This document shows positions 8,362-17,812 of a stretch of DNA of 64,000 bases, in pieces; within the stretch, counting starts at the first letter, position 1, and every line of letters begins with the position of its first letter. The notes under the pieces are model-generated. The model did no database searches. It saw only the letters and a list, made by a program, of their open reading frames with translations, and was not told the DNA's origin. The position numbers were made by a program, and so were the translations under genes. Source of the DNA: Lachnospiraceae bacterium (GTDB lineage Bacteria; Bacillota; Clostridia; Lachnospirales; Lachnospiraceae); NCBI GenBank assembly GCA_017962105.1, contig JAGCVY010000094.1, forward strand, positions 1 through 64,000, given 5' to 3'.

Positions 8362-9102
8362 ATGGCATTTTCCAAGAAAGCAGAAACCCCGGCCGGAGCC
8401 GTGCCGAAGCATGTCGCCATCATCATGGACGGAAACGGACGGTGGGCGAAAAAGCGGTTCCTTCCGAGAAACGCCGGTCACGCCCAGGGCAGCCGTGTCG
8501 CAGAGCAGATCTGTGAGGACGCGTGGAACCTGGGGATCGAATACCTGACCATCTATGCATTTTCCACGGAAAATTGGGCGCGCCCGAAGGATGAGGTGGA
8601 CGCCTTGATGAAGCTCCTTCGGAAGTACATGAAGGACAGTATCGCGCGGAGCAGCAAGAACAATATGCGTGTGCATGTCATCGGGGATATCTCGGCGCTT
8701 GACGAGGATCTGCAGGAGAGCATCCGGAAACTGGAGGAGGTTTCCTCGGTCAATACCGGACTGAAGTTCCAGGTTGCGATCAATTACGGCGGCCGGGATG
8801 AGATCCTGCGGGCAGCGAAAGCCTTCGCGACAGAATGTGCCAATGGAACGAAAAAACCGGAGGACCTGAACGAGGCGCTGTTTTACTCCTACTTCGACAC
8901 CGCCGGGATCCCTTATCCGGACCTCATGATCCGCACCAGCGGCGAGATGAGGACATCCAACTTCCTTCCCTGGCAGCTGGCCTACACGGAGTTCTATTTT
9001 ACAGATGTGCTGTGGCCGGATTTCAACAAGAAGGAACTTCAGAAAGCGATTGCATATTATGCGGGAAGAGACCGTCGTTTCGGCGGTGTCACCGAGGAAT
9101 AA
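8362..9102 (+). CDS. uppS: Isoprenyl transferase (undecaprenyl diphosphate synthase)
   Basis: Cis-prenyltransferase that builds the C55 lipid carrier for peptidoglycan from FPP and IPP. 246 residues. Diagnostic segments are HVAIIMDGNGRWAKKR with the catalytic Asp, NAGHAQGSR, TIYAFSTENWARP and the C-terminal DLMIRTSGEMRTSNFLPWQLAYTEFYFTD. It heads the run uppS-cdsA-dxr-rseP-ispG with 12-45 bp gaps, a lipid and isoprenoid operon conserved across bacteria. ATG 8362 follows GAGGAAACAGT. Confidence 0.97.
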   Translation: MAFSKKAETPAGAVPKHVAIIMDGNGRWAKKRFLPRNAGHAQGSRVAEQICEDAWNLGIEYLTIYAFSTENWARPKDEVDALMKLLRKYMKDSIARSSKNNMRVHVIGDISALDEDLQESIRKLEEVSSVNTGLKFQVAINYGGRDEILRAAKAFATECANGTKKPEDLNEALFYSYFDTAGIPYPDLMIRTSGEMRTSNFLPWQLAYTEFYFTDVLWPDFNKKELQKAIAYYAGRDRRFGGVTEE

Positions 9103-9114
9103 TCGGAGGAAACT

Positions 9115-9921
9115 ATGTTTAAAGAACGATTGATCAGCGGAATCCTGCTGGTGTTGATCGCAATCGGTGCCATTTACGTGGGAGGATGGGTCCTCTGGGG
9201 CGTTCTGCTTCTCATTTCGGTGATCGGAATGGCGGAGCTGGAGCGCGTCTTCGAGATGCACCTTTCCGTGCCTGCGGCGCTTTGCCTGCTGGCGGCGATC
9301 GGGTACTATCTCCTGATCAAATTCGGGCAGGAGAGTTATACGGTACCGCTTCTTCTCGGGTTGATGCTGGCGCTTTTGATCACCTTTGTGATCGGGTACC
9401 CGCGCTATGAATTTACCAAGCTGCTGGTGTGTTTCTTAGCGCTGTTCTATGTGGCAATGACCATGTGCTGTCTGTACCGGATCCGAATCCTGTCCGGCGG
9501 CGTCTATCTCGTATGGCTTGCCTTCCTTGGTGCGTGGGGATCGGATACCTGCGCCTACTGTGTCGGAAGACTTATCGGAAAGCATAAGGCATTTCCCGTA
9601 CTCAGCCCGAAGAAATCCTGGGAGGGCTGTGTCGGCGGTGTGCTGGGCGCAGCACTTCTCGGCTTTGTTTTTGCCCTGGTATTTGAGGGGAAAATAACGG
9701 CCGTGGGAAATCCTTTGCTGGCTTGTCCCGTGATCTGCGCCTGTGCGTCGATACTGTCCCAATTTGGCGATCTTGCGGCTTCCGGGATCAAGAGACAGCA
9801 CAACATCAAGGATTACGGCAAGCTGATCCCCGGTCACGGCGGCGTGCTTGACCGGTTTGACAGCGTGATCTTTACCGCACCGGCGACGTACCTTCTGTTG
9901 TCGCTGGTGTTCGGCGCCTGA
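9115..9921 (+). CDS. cdsA: Phosphatidate cytidylyltransferase
   Basis: Integral membrane enzyme converting phosphatidic acid and CTP to CDP-diacylglycerol, the precursor of anionic phospholipids. 268 residues, mostly hydrophobic helices. The CTP-transferase signature is near the C-terminus: SPKKSWEGCVGGVLGA and then SQFGDLAASGIKRQHNIKDYGKLIPGHGGVLDRFDS with the metal-binding Asp residues. ATG 9115 is 12 bp after uppS behind TCGGAGGA. Confidence 0.96.
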   Translation: MFKERLISGILLVLIAIGAIYVGGWVLWGVLLLISVIGMAELERVFEMHLSVPAALCLLAAIGYYLLIKFGQESYTVPLLLGLMLALLITFVIGYPRYEFTKLLVCFLALFYVAMTMCCLYRIRILSGGVYLVWLAFLGAWGSDTCAYCVGRLIGKHKAFPVLSPKKSWEGCVGGVLGAALLGFVFALVFEGKITAVGNPLLACPVICACASILSQFGDLAASGIKRQHNIKDYGKLIPGHGGVLDRFDSVIFTAPATYLLLSLVFGA

Positions 9922-9966
9922 TTGTTATACATTCTGTTTGAATTTGTGAGGCAATAAGGAGCGGCT

Positions 9967-11163
9967 ATGAAACGATTGTCCGTCCTCGGTTCGACCGGCT
10001 CGATCGGTCGTCAGACAATGGAACTGGTGCGGCGTTATCCGGAGGAGCTTTCCGTGACCGCACTGGCGGCGTTTAATAAAACCGACATTCTGGAGGAACA
10101 GGTGCGCGAGTTCCGGCCGAAGGTGGTCTGTGTCTATGATCACGACGCCGCACAGGACCTTCGCGCGCGGATCCATGACTGTGAGGGTACCGTGGTAACG
10201 GAGGGCATGGACGGCCTTCTTATGGCTGCTGCTTTGGAGCAGGCGGATATGACGGTTGTCGCTGTGGTCGGCATGATCGGTATCCGTCCGACGATTGCCG
10301 CCATCGAAGCCGGAAAAACGATTGCTCTCGCCAACAAGGAAACCCTTGTCACGGCAGGACATATCATCATCCCGCTGCTTCGGAAACACAGCGTTTCCCT
10401 CTATCCCATCGACAGCGAACACTCGGCGATCTTCCAGTCGCTGCAGACGCTTTCCGGGGAGAGGGACTCATTTTTCGACGGAAGCCCTTCGGTCAGGCGT
10501 ATTTTGCTCACCGCTTCGGGCGGACCGTTCTTCGGGCGTTCCAGGGAGGAAATGGAGAAGTTTACGGTGGAGGATGCATTGAAGCATCCGAATTGGTCCA
10601 TGGGACGGAAGATCACCGTCGACTCCGCGACAATGGTCAACAAGGGACTTGAGATGATGGAGGCGCGATGGCTGTTCGGCCTTCGCCCGGATCAGATCCA
10701 GGTGGTGATCCACCCGCAGAGCGTTCTGCACTCCGCGGTGGAGTTTACCGACGGAGCCGTGATCGGGCAGATGGGGACGCCGGATATGCGGCTCCCGATC
10801 GAATATGCGATCTGTTATCCGCAGAGAAAGGAACGGATTGCTGACGCTCTGGATCTTTTCTCTGTCGGCAAAATGGAATTCCGCAAGCCGGACGAGGAGA
10901 ATTTTCCGGCGTTTGCGATGGCCGGCGAGATCCTTGCGGAAGACGTGTCTCACGGACAGATGACGGGGACGACGCTTCCCGTTGTCTACAATGCGGCCAA
11001 TGAATATGCGGTTGCGAGATTCCTGTCCGGAGAGTGCGGATTTATGGACATTCCGAGGATGATCCGCAGGGCGGTGGACGCGCATCGCCTGACAGAGGCG
11101 CCGACACTTGCGGAAATCCTTGCGGCGGAACAGGAGACCTATGATCTTCTCGGAGCCCGCTGA
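9967..11163 (+). CDS. dxr: 1-deoxy-D-xylulose 5-phosphate reductoisomerase
   Basis: NADPH-dependent enzyme forming MEP from DXP, the committed step of the non-mevalonate isoprenoid pathway. 398 residues. N-terminal Rossmann motif LGSTGSIGRQT, the metal-binding PIDSEHSAIFQ, the flexible-loop region HPNWSMGRKITVDSATMVNKGLE and HPQSVLHS are all intact. Together with ispG at 12769 it shows that this organism makes IPP by the MEP route. ATG 9967 follows AAGGAGCGGCT. Confidence 0.97.
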   Translation: MKRLSVLGSTGSIGRQTMELVRRYPEELSVTALAAFNKTDILEEQVREFRPKVVCVYDHDAAQDLRARIHDCEGTVVTEGMDGLLMAAALEQADMTVVAVVGMIGIRPTIAAIEAGKTIALANKETLVTAGHIIIPLLRKHSVSLYPIDSEHSAIFQSLQTLSGERDSFFDGSPSVRRILLTASGGPFFGRSREEMEKFTVEDALKHPNWSMGRKITVDSATMVNKGLEMMEARWLFGLRPDQIQVVIHPQSVLHSAVEFTDGAVIGQMGTPDMRLPIEYAICYPQRKERIADALDLFSVGKMEFRKPDEENFPAFAMAGEILAEDVSHGQMTGTTLPVVYNAANEYAVARFLSGECGFMDIPRMIRRAVDAHRLTEAPTLAEILAAEQETYDLLGAR

Positions 11164-11205
11164 TAAATGAATTGCGTACGGTATATCGGGGAGGAAGTTT
11201 GACGG

Positions 11206-12756
11206 ATGAAAAAGAAATCCAATTCATCGACAATCCTTTCGGTTGCCCTGCTGATCGCGGCCATTGTGCTTTTGGTTGTGACAGGGCATCTGAACATTCT
11301 GCTTGCGATCTTCATGATCGGGGTAGTCATCTGTTTTCATGAGTTCGGCCATTTCCTGATCGCGCGCCTGAACGGCGTGACGGTGAAGGAGTTTTCCCTC
11401 GGCCTCGGACCGCGCCTTCTTTCGTGGAAAATGCTCGGCACCCGCTGGTCTTTGAAACTGCTTCCTTTCGGTGGTTCGTGCCTGATGCTCGACGACGGGG
11501 AGCTGGCCGCATTTGAGGAGGAAGAGACGGAGGAGGATCCCGAAGAGGAATCCCCGAAAGAGGAGGACGGGAGCAGTCCGGAGGTGGAGGAGAACGCGGA
11601 CGCGGGCACTTCCGCTGACGAAGAAACAATCGGGAAGACGAAGAAAGCCGGCCTGAAGGAGGATCCGGAGAACGGTTCCTTCGCTTCGAAAAATGTATGG
11701 CAGCGAATCAGCATCATTTTCGCAGGTCCGTTCTTCAACTTTTTACTGGCGTTTCTGCTTGCCTGCATCATCCTCGGGTCCATCGGTTACGACCCGTCGG
11801 AGGTCAGGGCGGTAAGCGATGAGGTGGCGGATCAGACCGGCCTCGAGGCGGGAGATATCATTACCTCGTATCAGGGACACTCGATCATGACAGGGCGCGA
11901 TCTGGCTCTCTACGAGTCGCTGGACGGGGTTCCGCGCACCATCTCCATCACGTACGAGCGTGACGGAAAATCCTACTCTAAGACATACGATGCCCTGTTT
12001 ATTCAGAAATATCTCTGCGGCATCTCCTACACGGAATACCGGGAAGGCACGATCGTCCCGATGACGCTTGAGGGAGTTACCGGAGCGGCTGAGGAGGCCG
12101 GGCTTAAGAAGGGCGACATCGTCGTGCGCTTCAACGGAGTTGAGATCAACACCGCCACCGATTTCCGGAACTATGTCGAGGAACACCCCATCGGGGAGGA
12201 TCCGGTGGAATTTGTCATTTCAAGGGACGGTGTGGAGCAGACCGTGCGTCTGACGCCGAAGCTTACGGAAGAGTATCAATTCGGCTTTGATTACAACACA
12301 AACAGCCGGAAGAAAGTCGGAGCCCTCGGTGTCATCCGGTACGGCGTCCACGAGGTCGGTTACTGGATCAAGGCAACCGTAAAGAGTCTCGGATACATGC
12401 TTCGGGGAAAGGCTTCCCGGAAGGATGTCGGCGGCGCGGTGCGCGTCGTCAGCGAGATGAGCGACGTCGTTGAGGACAGCTACAAGACGGACGGAGCATT
12501 TTACGTATTTTTGAATCTGATCAACTGGGCGATCCTGTTGAGCGCCAACCTCGGTGTCATGAACCTTCTGCCGATACCGGCCCTCGATGGAGGACGGCTT
12601 CTGTTCCTTTTCGTTGAGGCGATCCGGGGAAAGAAGGTGAACCCGAAGGTGGAAGCCACGGTGACCATGATCGGGTTTATGCTTTTGATGATCCTGATGA
12701 TCTTCATTTTATTCAATGATATTTCCAATGTGTTCGGCATGATCCTGCCGAGATAA
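11206..12756 (+). CDS. rseP: RIP metalloprotease RseP (site-2 protease) with acidic insert
   Basis: M50 intramembrane zinc protease that cleaves anti-sigma factors or signal-peptide remnants. 516 residues, longer than the usual 340-450. The zinc site HEFGH is in the second helix, followed by LIARLNGVTVKEFSLGLGP. Two PDZ-like repeats are visible (around GLEAGDIITSYQG and GLKKGDIVVRFNG). The C-terminal LPIPALDGGRLLF supplies the third metal ligand. The extra length comes largely from a strongly acidic, low-complexity stretch of about 63 residues (about residues 96-158, bases 11491-11680) between GGSCLML and SKNVWQRISIIFAGP. It sits between cdsA/dxr and ispG as in most bacteria. Confidence 0.94.
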   Translation: MKKKSNSSTILSVALLIAAIVLLVVTGHLNILLAIFMIGVVICFHEFGHFLIARLNGVTVKEFSLGLGPRLLSWKMLGTRWSLKLLPFGGSCLMLDDGELAAFEEEETEEDPEEESPKEEDGSSPEVEENADAGTSADEETIGKTKKAGLKEDPENGSFASKNVWQRISIIFAGPFFNFLLAFLLACIILGSIGYDPSEVRAVSDEVADQTGLEAGDIITSYQGHSIMTGRDLALYESLDGVPRTISITYERDGKSYSKTYDALFIQKYLCGISYTEYREGTIVPMTLEGVTGAAEEAGLKKGDIVVRFNGVEINTATDFRNYVEEHPIGEDPVEFVISRDGVEQTVRLTPKLTEEYQFGFDYNTNSRKKVGALGVIRYGVHEVGYWIKATVKSLGYMLRGKASRKDVGGAVRVVSEMSDVVEDSYKTDGAFYVFLNLINWAILLSANLGVMNLLPIPALDGGRLLFLFVEAIRGKKVNPKVEATVTMIGFMLLMILMIFILFNDISNVFGMILPR

Positions 12757-12768
12757 CGGAGGCTTTCC

Positions 12769-13842
12769 ATGAGAGCGGGAACAAAAATCGTAACCATCGG
12801 TGGCCGCGTGATCGGCGGCGGAAATCCGGTGCTGATCCAGTCGATGTGCAATACCAAAACGGAAAATGTGCAGGCTACCACGGAGCAGATCCTTGCACTC
12901 GAGAAACTCGGATGCGACATCATCCGCGTAGCCGTTCCGACTCCGGAGGCTGCGGAAGCCATCCGGGAGATCAAGAAGGGGATCCATATTCCGTTGGTCG
13001 CGGATATTCATTTCGATTACCGGCTCGCACTCGCTTCGATCGCGGCAGGGGCGGACAAGATCCGCATCAACCCGGGCAACATCGGCGGCGAGGAGAATGT
13101 GAGAGCGGTGGCTGCGGCAGCCAAGGCGGCAGGAATTCCCATCCGCGTCGGTGTCAACAGCGGATCCCTCGAGAAGAATCTTGTGGAAAAATACGGCGGC
13201 GTTACCCCTGAAGGCCTTGTGGAGAGTGCCTTGGACAAGGTCCGCATGTTGGAAAATGCCGATTTTGACAATATTGTCATCAGCATCAAGTCTTCCAATG
13301 TCATGCTTTCGGTGAAGGCCCATGAGATGATCCGCGACCTCACCGATTATCCGCTTCATGTGGGGATCACCGAGGCCGGAACGGTCAATATGGGCAATAT
13401 CAAGTCCTCCGTGGGGATCGGGATCCTTTTGTATGAAGGGATCGGCGACACCATACGGGTTTCCCTCACCGGGGATCCGGCAGAGGAGGTCCGCTCCGCC
13501 AAGGCGATCCTGCGGGCGTTAGGCCTTCGCAAGGGCGGGATCGAGATGGTTTCCTGTCCCACCTGCGGACGCACCCGGATCGACCTGATCGGGCTTGCGG
13601 AGAAGACGGAGAAGATGCTTGCGGAATATGACGACTTAAATATCAAAGTTGCGGTGATGGGATGCGTTGTCAACGGGCCCGGAGAGGCCAGGGAGGCGGA
13701 TCTCGGCATCGCGGGAGGAAAAGGCGAAGGACTGTTGTTCCGGAACGGGACGATCCTTCGAAAAGTTCCCGAGGAGGGGCTTTTAGAGGCTCTTCGGGAA
13801 GAGTTGGAGAGAGTGCGTACGGAGGCAGGGAATGCAGATTGA
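12769..13842 (+). CDS. ispG: 4-hydroxy-3-methylbut-2-en-1-yl diphosphate synthase (IspG)
   Basis: 4Fe-4S enzyme converting MEcPP to HMBPP in the MEP pathway. 357 residues. Seen are NPVLIQSMCNTKT, VADIHFDYRLA, KIRINPGNIG and the cluster ligands SCPTCGRT and MGCVVNGPGEA. The start ATG follows GGAGGCTTTCC. Its last 11 bases overlap the start of polC, suggesting translational coupling. Confidence 0.97.
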   Translation: MRAGTKIVTIGGRVIGGGNPVLIQSMCNTKTENVQATTEQILALEKLGCDIIRVAVPTPEAAEAIREIKKGIHIPLVADIHFDYRLALASIAAGADKIRINPGNIGGEENVRAVAAAAKAAGIPIRVGVNSGSLEKNLVEKYGGVTPEGLVESALDKVRMLENADFDNIVISIKSSNVMLSVKAHEMIRDLTDYPLHVGITEAGTVNMGNIKSSVGIGILLYEGIGDTIRVSLTGDPAEEVRSAKAILRALGLRKGGIEMVSCPTCGRTRIDLIGLAEKTEKMLAEYDDLNIKVAVMGCVVNGPGEAREADLGIAGGKGEGLLFRNGTILRKVPEEGLLEALREELERVRTEAGNAD

Positions 13843-16800
13843 AAGTGCCATCCGCGGACTTCGGCTGCCCGCGGAACTGCGCAGCGACGCGGCGAAACTC
13901 GACGTCAGAAAGATTTCGGCCAATCGCAACGACAACACGATCACCATACACGCCGTATCGGAGGAAACCATCCCTTACGGCGTACTTCGTATGCTTTCGG
14001 AAACGGTACATGATCAGGTATTCCCCGACATCGCAGCGTCCGTATGTATCTGTGCGAGATTTGATTCCATCGAGAACAACGACGATGAGAACGAGGCGTT
14101 CCGTCTTCTCCTCGCGCTGATCAACGAGGAATACAACGAGACGTTCCGGCATGTTTACAACGCAATACTTCGCACGGCGGCATTTTTCGTCGAGAACGGT
14201 ATCGTGAAGATGACTCTGCCGGGGGACCGCTTTTTCACCACGACCCAGGCGGATTTTCAAAAGGATTTTGAGGCGTCGATACGGTTCTGGAGCGACCGGT
14301 TCAAACATCTGAACGTGGTATACACGGAGCCGGACGATCTGTCGGAAACCTATTCGGCGGAGCGGGTTTACAACGCGGAGGAATACATTGCAAAGGGACT
14401 TCGGAACCGTTCCGCGGAGGGACATGCCGGGGCGGAGTCCCGGAAACCGAAGGATCTCACGGTGCCGAAGAAACAGGAGCCCGTCGCGGAGGAGCAACCG
14501 AAACAGGGCTTCCAGAAGCGGCGCAAGATCCCCGAGGACCCCGATCTGTTCTACGGAAGACCGTTTGATTACTCGTCGTTTACGGCGATTTCCGGCATCC
14601 TCAACCAGTACCAGAAGGTTGTTGTCCAGGGGCAGGTATTCAAGATCGAGACGAGGGATCTACCGAGACGGAAATCCCAGGACGACCGACCTTCCAAGGA
14701 TGTTCCGAAGAGCATCGTGACCTTTAACATCACGGATTTTGAGGACTCCATCTCCGTGAAAATGTATATCCCCAACGAGGAGCTGGGAGCATTTCTCGAG
14801 AACCTTCGTGAGGGCAGTTTTGTGTGCCTTGCGGGTGAAGCGGAAAATGATCCCTACATGCACGAGATCGTCATCAGCAAGATCTCCGGGATCCGCAAGG
14901 GTGAGGATACCCGCGTAAAAAGGATGGATTACGCCTCGGAGAAGCGTGTCGAGCTGCATTGCCATACTCAGATGAGCGATATGGACGCCGTCGTGGACAC
15001 GGCAAAGCTTGTGAAGACAGCCTTCGCATGGGGCCATCCCGCCATCGCGATTACGGATCACGGCGTCGTGCAGTCCTTCGTGGACGCAGCCCACGCCATC
15101 GACCCGAAGAGCTTCGGGGATGATGCCGAGAAGAAGGCCGCATACGCCAGATTCAAGATCATCTACGGAATGGAAGGCTACATCATCGACGACGAGGGCG
15201 CGCGGAAGCCGGACGGCAGCCCGTATGATCTTGAGGCGGACAAAGAGGAAATCCGCAAGATGCCGTGCTACCACATCATCCTTCTGTGCAAGAACGATGT
15301 GGGCCGGAACAATCTCTACCGCCTCGTGTCCAAATCCCATGTGGACTACTTTAACAAGAAGATCCCGAGGATCCCGAAGAGCCTTCTGCGGAGACACCGC
15401 GAGGGTCTGATCGTGGGATCCGCCTGTGAAGCGGGAGAACTGTTCCGGGCAATCCTGTGGAACAAGCCGGAGGAGGAAATCCGCAGAATCGGGGATTTCT
15501 ACGATTATTACGAAATCCAGCCCATCGGCAACAACGCCTTCATGATCGATTCCGAGAAGATCCCGCAGGTCACCGACAGGCAGGATCTGATCAAGTTGAA
15601 CAAGAGGATCGTGGATCTCGCCGACGAGCACGGGAAAATGTGCATCGCCACCTGCGACGTGCATTTCATGAACCCGGAGGACGAGATTTACCGGCGTATC
15701 ATCATGGCCGGCAAGGGCTTTGAGGACGCCGACCGGCAGCCTCCGCTTTACTACCGGACGACCCAGGAGATGCTGGAGGAGTTTGAGTATCTTCCGGAGA
15801 AGAAGGCGTATGAGATTGTTGTCACCAACCCGAACCGCGTGAACAACATGATCGAGAAGATCAATCCCGTGCGTCCCGACAAGTGTCCGCCCGTAATCGA
15901 GAATTCCGACAATGAGCTCCGAGAGATCTGCTATGCGACAGCCAAAGGAAAATACGGCGAAAACCTTCCGGAGATCGTCAGCGGACGTCTGGAGAAAGAA
16001 CTTTCCTCCATCATCGCCAACGGATTTGCCGTGTTGTACATCATCGCGCAGCGACTGGTCAAGCATACCAACGACGACGGTTATATGGTCGGTTCCCGGG
16101 GCAGCGTAGGCTCCTCGTTCGTGGCGACCATGGCCGGGATCACGGAGGTGAACCCGCTTCCGGCGCACTATTACTGCAAAGAGTGTCATTTTACGGATTT
16201 CGATTCCGATACGGTGAAGGAATACCGGCTGATGTCGGGCTTTGACCTTCCTCACAGAAACTGTCCGAACTGCGGGAAACCGCTGATGCGGGACGGCCAG
16301 AACATTCCTTTTGAGACGTTTCTGGGCTTCTTCGGCGAGAAGGAGCCGGATATCGACCTGAACTTCTCCAGCGAGTACCAGAGCCGCGCACATGCGTACA
16401 CGGAGGTCCTGTTCGGAAAGGGACATACCTTCCGGGCAGGTACCGTAGGAACTCTTCAGGACAAGACTGCCTTCGGCTATGTGAAGAACTATTACGAGGA
16501 GCACGGCATCCCCAAGCGGACGGCGGAGATCGACCGTCTGGTGATGGGGTGCGTGGGCGTCCGGAGAACCACAGGACAGCATCCCGGAGGGATCATCGTT
16601 CTTCCCCACGGGCAGGAGATGGACACGTTTACGCCCATACAGCATCCGGCCAACGATATGACCACGGATATCGTGACCACCCATTTCGATTACCATAAGA
16701 TCGACCACAACCTGTTGAAGCTGGATATTCTCGGCCACGAAGATCCGACGATGATCCGAATGCTTGAGGATATCACAGGCATCGATGTGCGGACGCTCCC

Positions 16801-17812
16801 GATGGACGATCCGAAGGTTGTGTCCCTCATGAGAAGCACGGAAGCGCTTGGGATCACGCCGAGTCAGATCGGCGGGTGCGAAACCGGCAGTCTCGGACTG
16901 CCGGAGCTCGGTACCACGCTGGTCATGAAGATGTTGACCGAGCTTCAGCCGAAGAATTTTTCGGACATGATCCGCATCTCCGGACTGTCCCACGGAACCG
17001 GCGTGTGGGCGGGCAACTCCCAGGATCTGATCCAAAGCGGAAAATGTACCCTCGCCACGGCCATCTGTACCCGTGACGACATTATGACCTACCTGATCTC
17101 CATGGGAATGGACAATCAGCTGTCCTTCAACATCATGGAGAAGGTGCGAAAGGGAAAGGGACTCATCCCGGAATGGGAGGAGGAGATGAAGGCCCACGAT
17201 GTGCCGGAGTGGTATGTGTGGTCCTGCAACCAGATCCAGTATATGTTCCCGAAAGCGCACGCCTGCGCCTACGTTATGATGGCGTTCCGTGTCGCGTGGT
17301 TTAAACTGTACGAGCCGCTTGCGTATTACGCTGCGTATTTCTCCATCCGTGCCAACAATTTCAACTACGAGATGATGGCCATGGGACAGGCGAAGCTGGA
17401 GGCTCTGATCCAGGAGTACAACCGGCGGAGCGAAAGCCGCAACAAGGATTTCGCGCTTACCGATAAGCAGCAGGGCGAGCTGAAGGATATGCGTCTTGTC
17501 CAGGAGATGTACGCCCGGGGCTTTGATTTTATGCCGATCGATATCTACCGAGCGAAAGCGACACGGTTCCAGGTGATCGACGGGAAGATCATGCCGTCCC
17601 TGGTTTCCATTGCCGGTCTTGGCGCGGTGGCCGCACAGGCCATTGAGGCCGCTGCCGATCCGTCGGATCCGTTCCTTTCGAGGGAGGATTTCCGAAACCG
17701 CTGCGGCGTCGGCAAGAGTGCGACGGAACTGTTGAAGGATGTTGGTTTGCTCACGGATCTTCAGGAGACAAACCAGATGAGTTTGATGGAGTTTTTAAAG
17801 GAAAGCCAATGA
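13832..17812 (+). CDS. polC: DNA polymerase III alpha subunit PolC lacking the 3'-5' exonuclease domain
   Basis: Replicative polymerase of low-GC Gram-positives. 1326 residues against about 1440 in Bacillus. In order: N-terminal domain (1-220), OB fold (VVVQGQVFKIETRD...), PHP part 1 (RVELHCHTQMSDMDAV, ITDHGVVQSF), PHP part 2 (YHIILLCKNDVGRNNLYRLVSKSH), palm with PDIDLNFS (Asp840 and Asp842), a zinc-binding loop (CKEC...CPNC), and a C-terminal helical region. Between YGMEGYIIDDEG and CYHIILLCKN there are only about 28 residues. In standard PolC the DnaQ-like exonuclease (with its VVFDIETTG motif) of roughly 170-190 residues is inserted there, and no such motif occurs anywhere in the protein. 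The frame is continuous, so this is not a frameshift. Proofreading must come from another protein or be absent. Start ATG 13832 overlaps the end of ispG, behind GGAGGCAGGGA. Confidence 0.95.
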   Translation: MQIESAIRGLRLPAELRSDAAKLDVRKISANRNDNTITIHAVSEETIPYGVLRMLSETVHDQVFPDIAASVCICARFDSIENNDDENEAFRLLLALINEEYNETFRHVYNAILRTAAFFVENGIVKMTLPGDRFFTTTQADFQKDFEASIRFWSDRFKHLNVVYTEPDDLSETYSAERVYNAEEYIAKGLRNRSAEGHAGAESRKPKDLTVPKKQEPVAEEQPKQGFQKRRKIPEDPDLFYGRPFDYSSFTAISGILNQYQKVVVQGQVFKIETRDLPRRKSQDDRPSKDVPKSIVTFNITDFEDSISVKMYIPNEELGAFLENLREGSFVCLAGEAENDPYMHEIVISKISGIRKGEDTRVKRMDYASEKRVELHCHTQMSDMDAVVDTAKLVKTAFAWGHPAIAITDHGVVQSFVDAAHAIDPKSFGDDAEKKAAYARFKIIYGMEGYIIDDEGARKPDGSPYDLEADKEEIRKMPCYHIILLCKNDVGRNNLYRLVSKSHVDYFNKKIPRIPKSLLRRHREGLIVGSACEAGELFRAILWNKPEEEIRRIGDFYDYYEIQPIGNNAFMIDSEKIPQVTDRQDLIKLNKRIVDLADEHGKMCIATCDVHFMNPEDEIYRRIIMAGKGFEDADRQPPLYYRTTQEMLEEFEYLPEKKAYEIVVTNPNRVNNMIEKINPVRPDKCPPVIENSDNELREICYATAKGKYGENLPEIVSGRLEKELSSIIANGFAVLYIIAQRLVKHTNDDGYMVGSRGSVGSSFVATMAGITEVNPLPAHYYCKECHFTDFDSDTVKEYRLMSGFDLPHRNCPNCGKPLMRDGQNIPFETFLGFFGEKEPDIDLNFSSEYQSRAHAYTEVLFGKGHTFRAGTVGTLQDKTAFGYVKNYYEEHGIPKRTAEIDRLVMGCVGVRRTTGQHPGGIIVLPHGQEMDTFTPIQHPANDMTTDIVTTHFDYHKIDHNLLKLDILGHEDPTMIRMLEDITGIDVRTLPMDDPKVVSLMRSTEALGITPSQIGGCETGSLGLPELGTTLVMKMLTELQPKNFSDMIRISGLSHGTGVWAGNSQDLIQSGKCTLATAICTRDDIMTYLISMGMDNQLSFNIMEKVRKGKGLIPEWEEEMKAHDVPEWYVWSCNQIQYMFPKAHACAYVMMAFRVAWFKLYEPLAYYAAYFSIRANNFNYEMMAMGQAKLEALIQEYNRRSESRNKDFALTDKQQGELKDMRLVQEMYARGFDFMPIDIYRAKATRFQVIDGKIMPSLVSIAGLGAVAAQAIEAAADPSDPFLSREDFRNRCGVGKSATELLKDVGLLTDLQETNQMSLMEFLKESQ

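Noticed and set aside
15186..15275. Frameshift explaining the missing PolC exonuclease
   Set aside because: The flanking PHP segments are in one frame, only about 90 bases separate them, and no exonuclease motif appears in any frame there.
14660..17260. 866-codon - strand frame opposite polC
   Set aside because: Same codon-bias effect; polC motifs are all on +.
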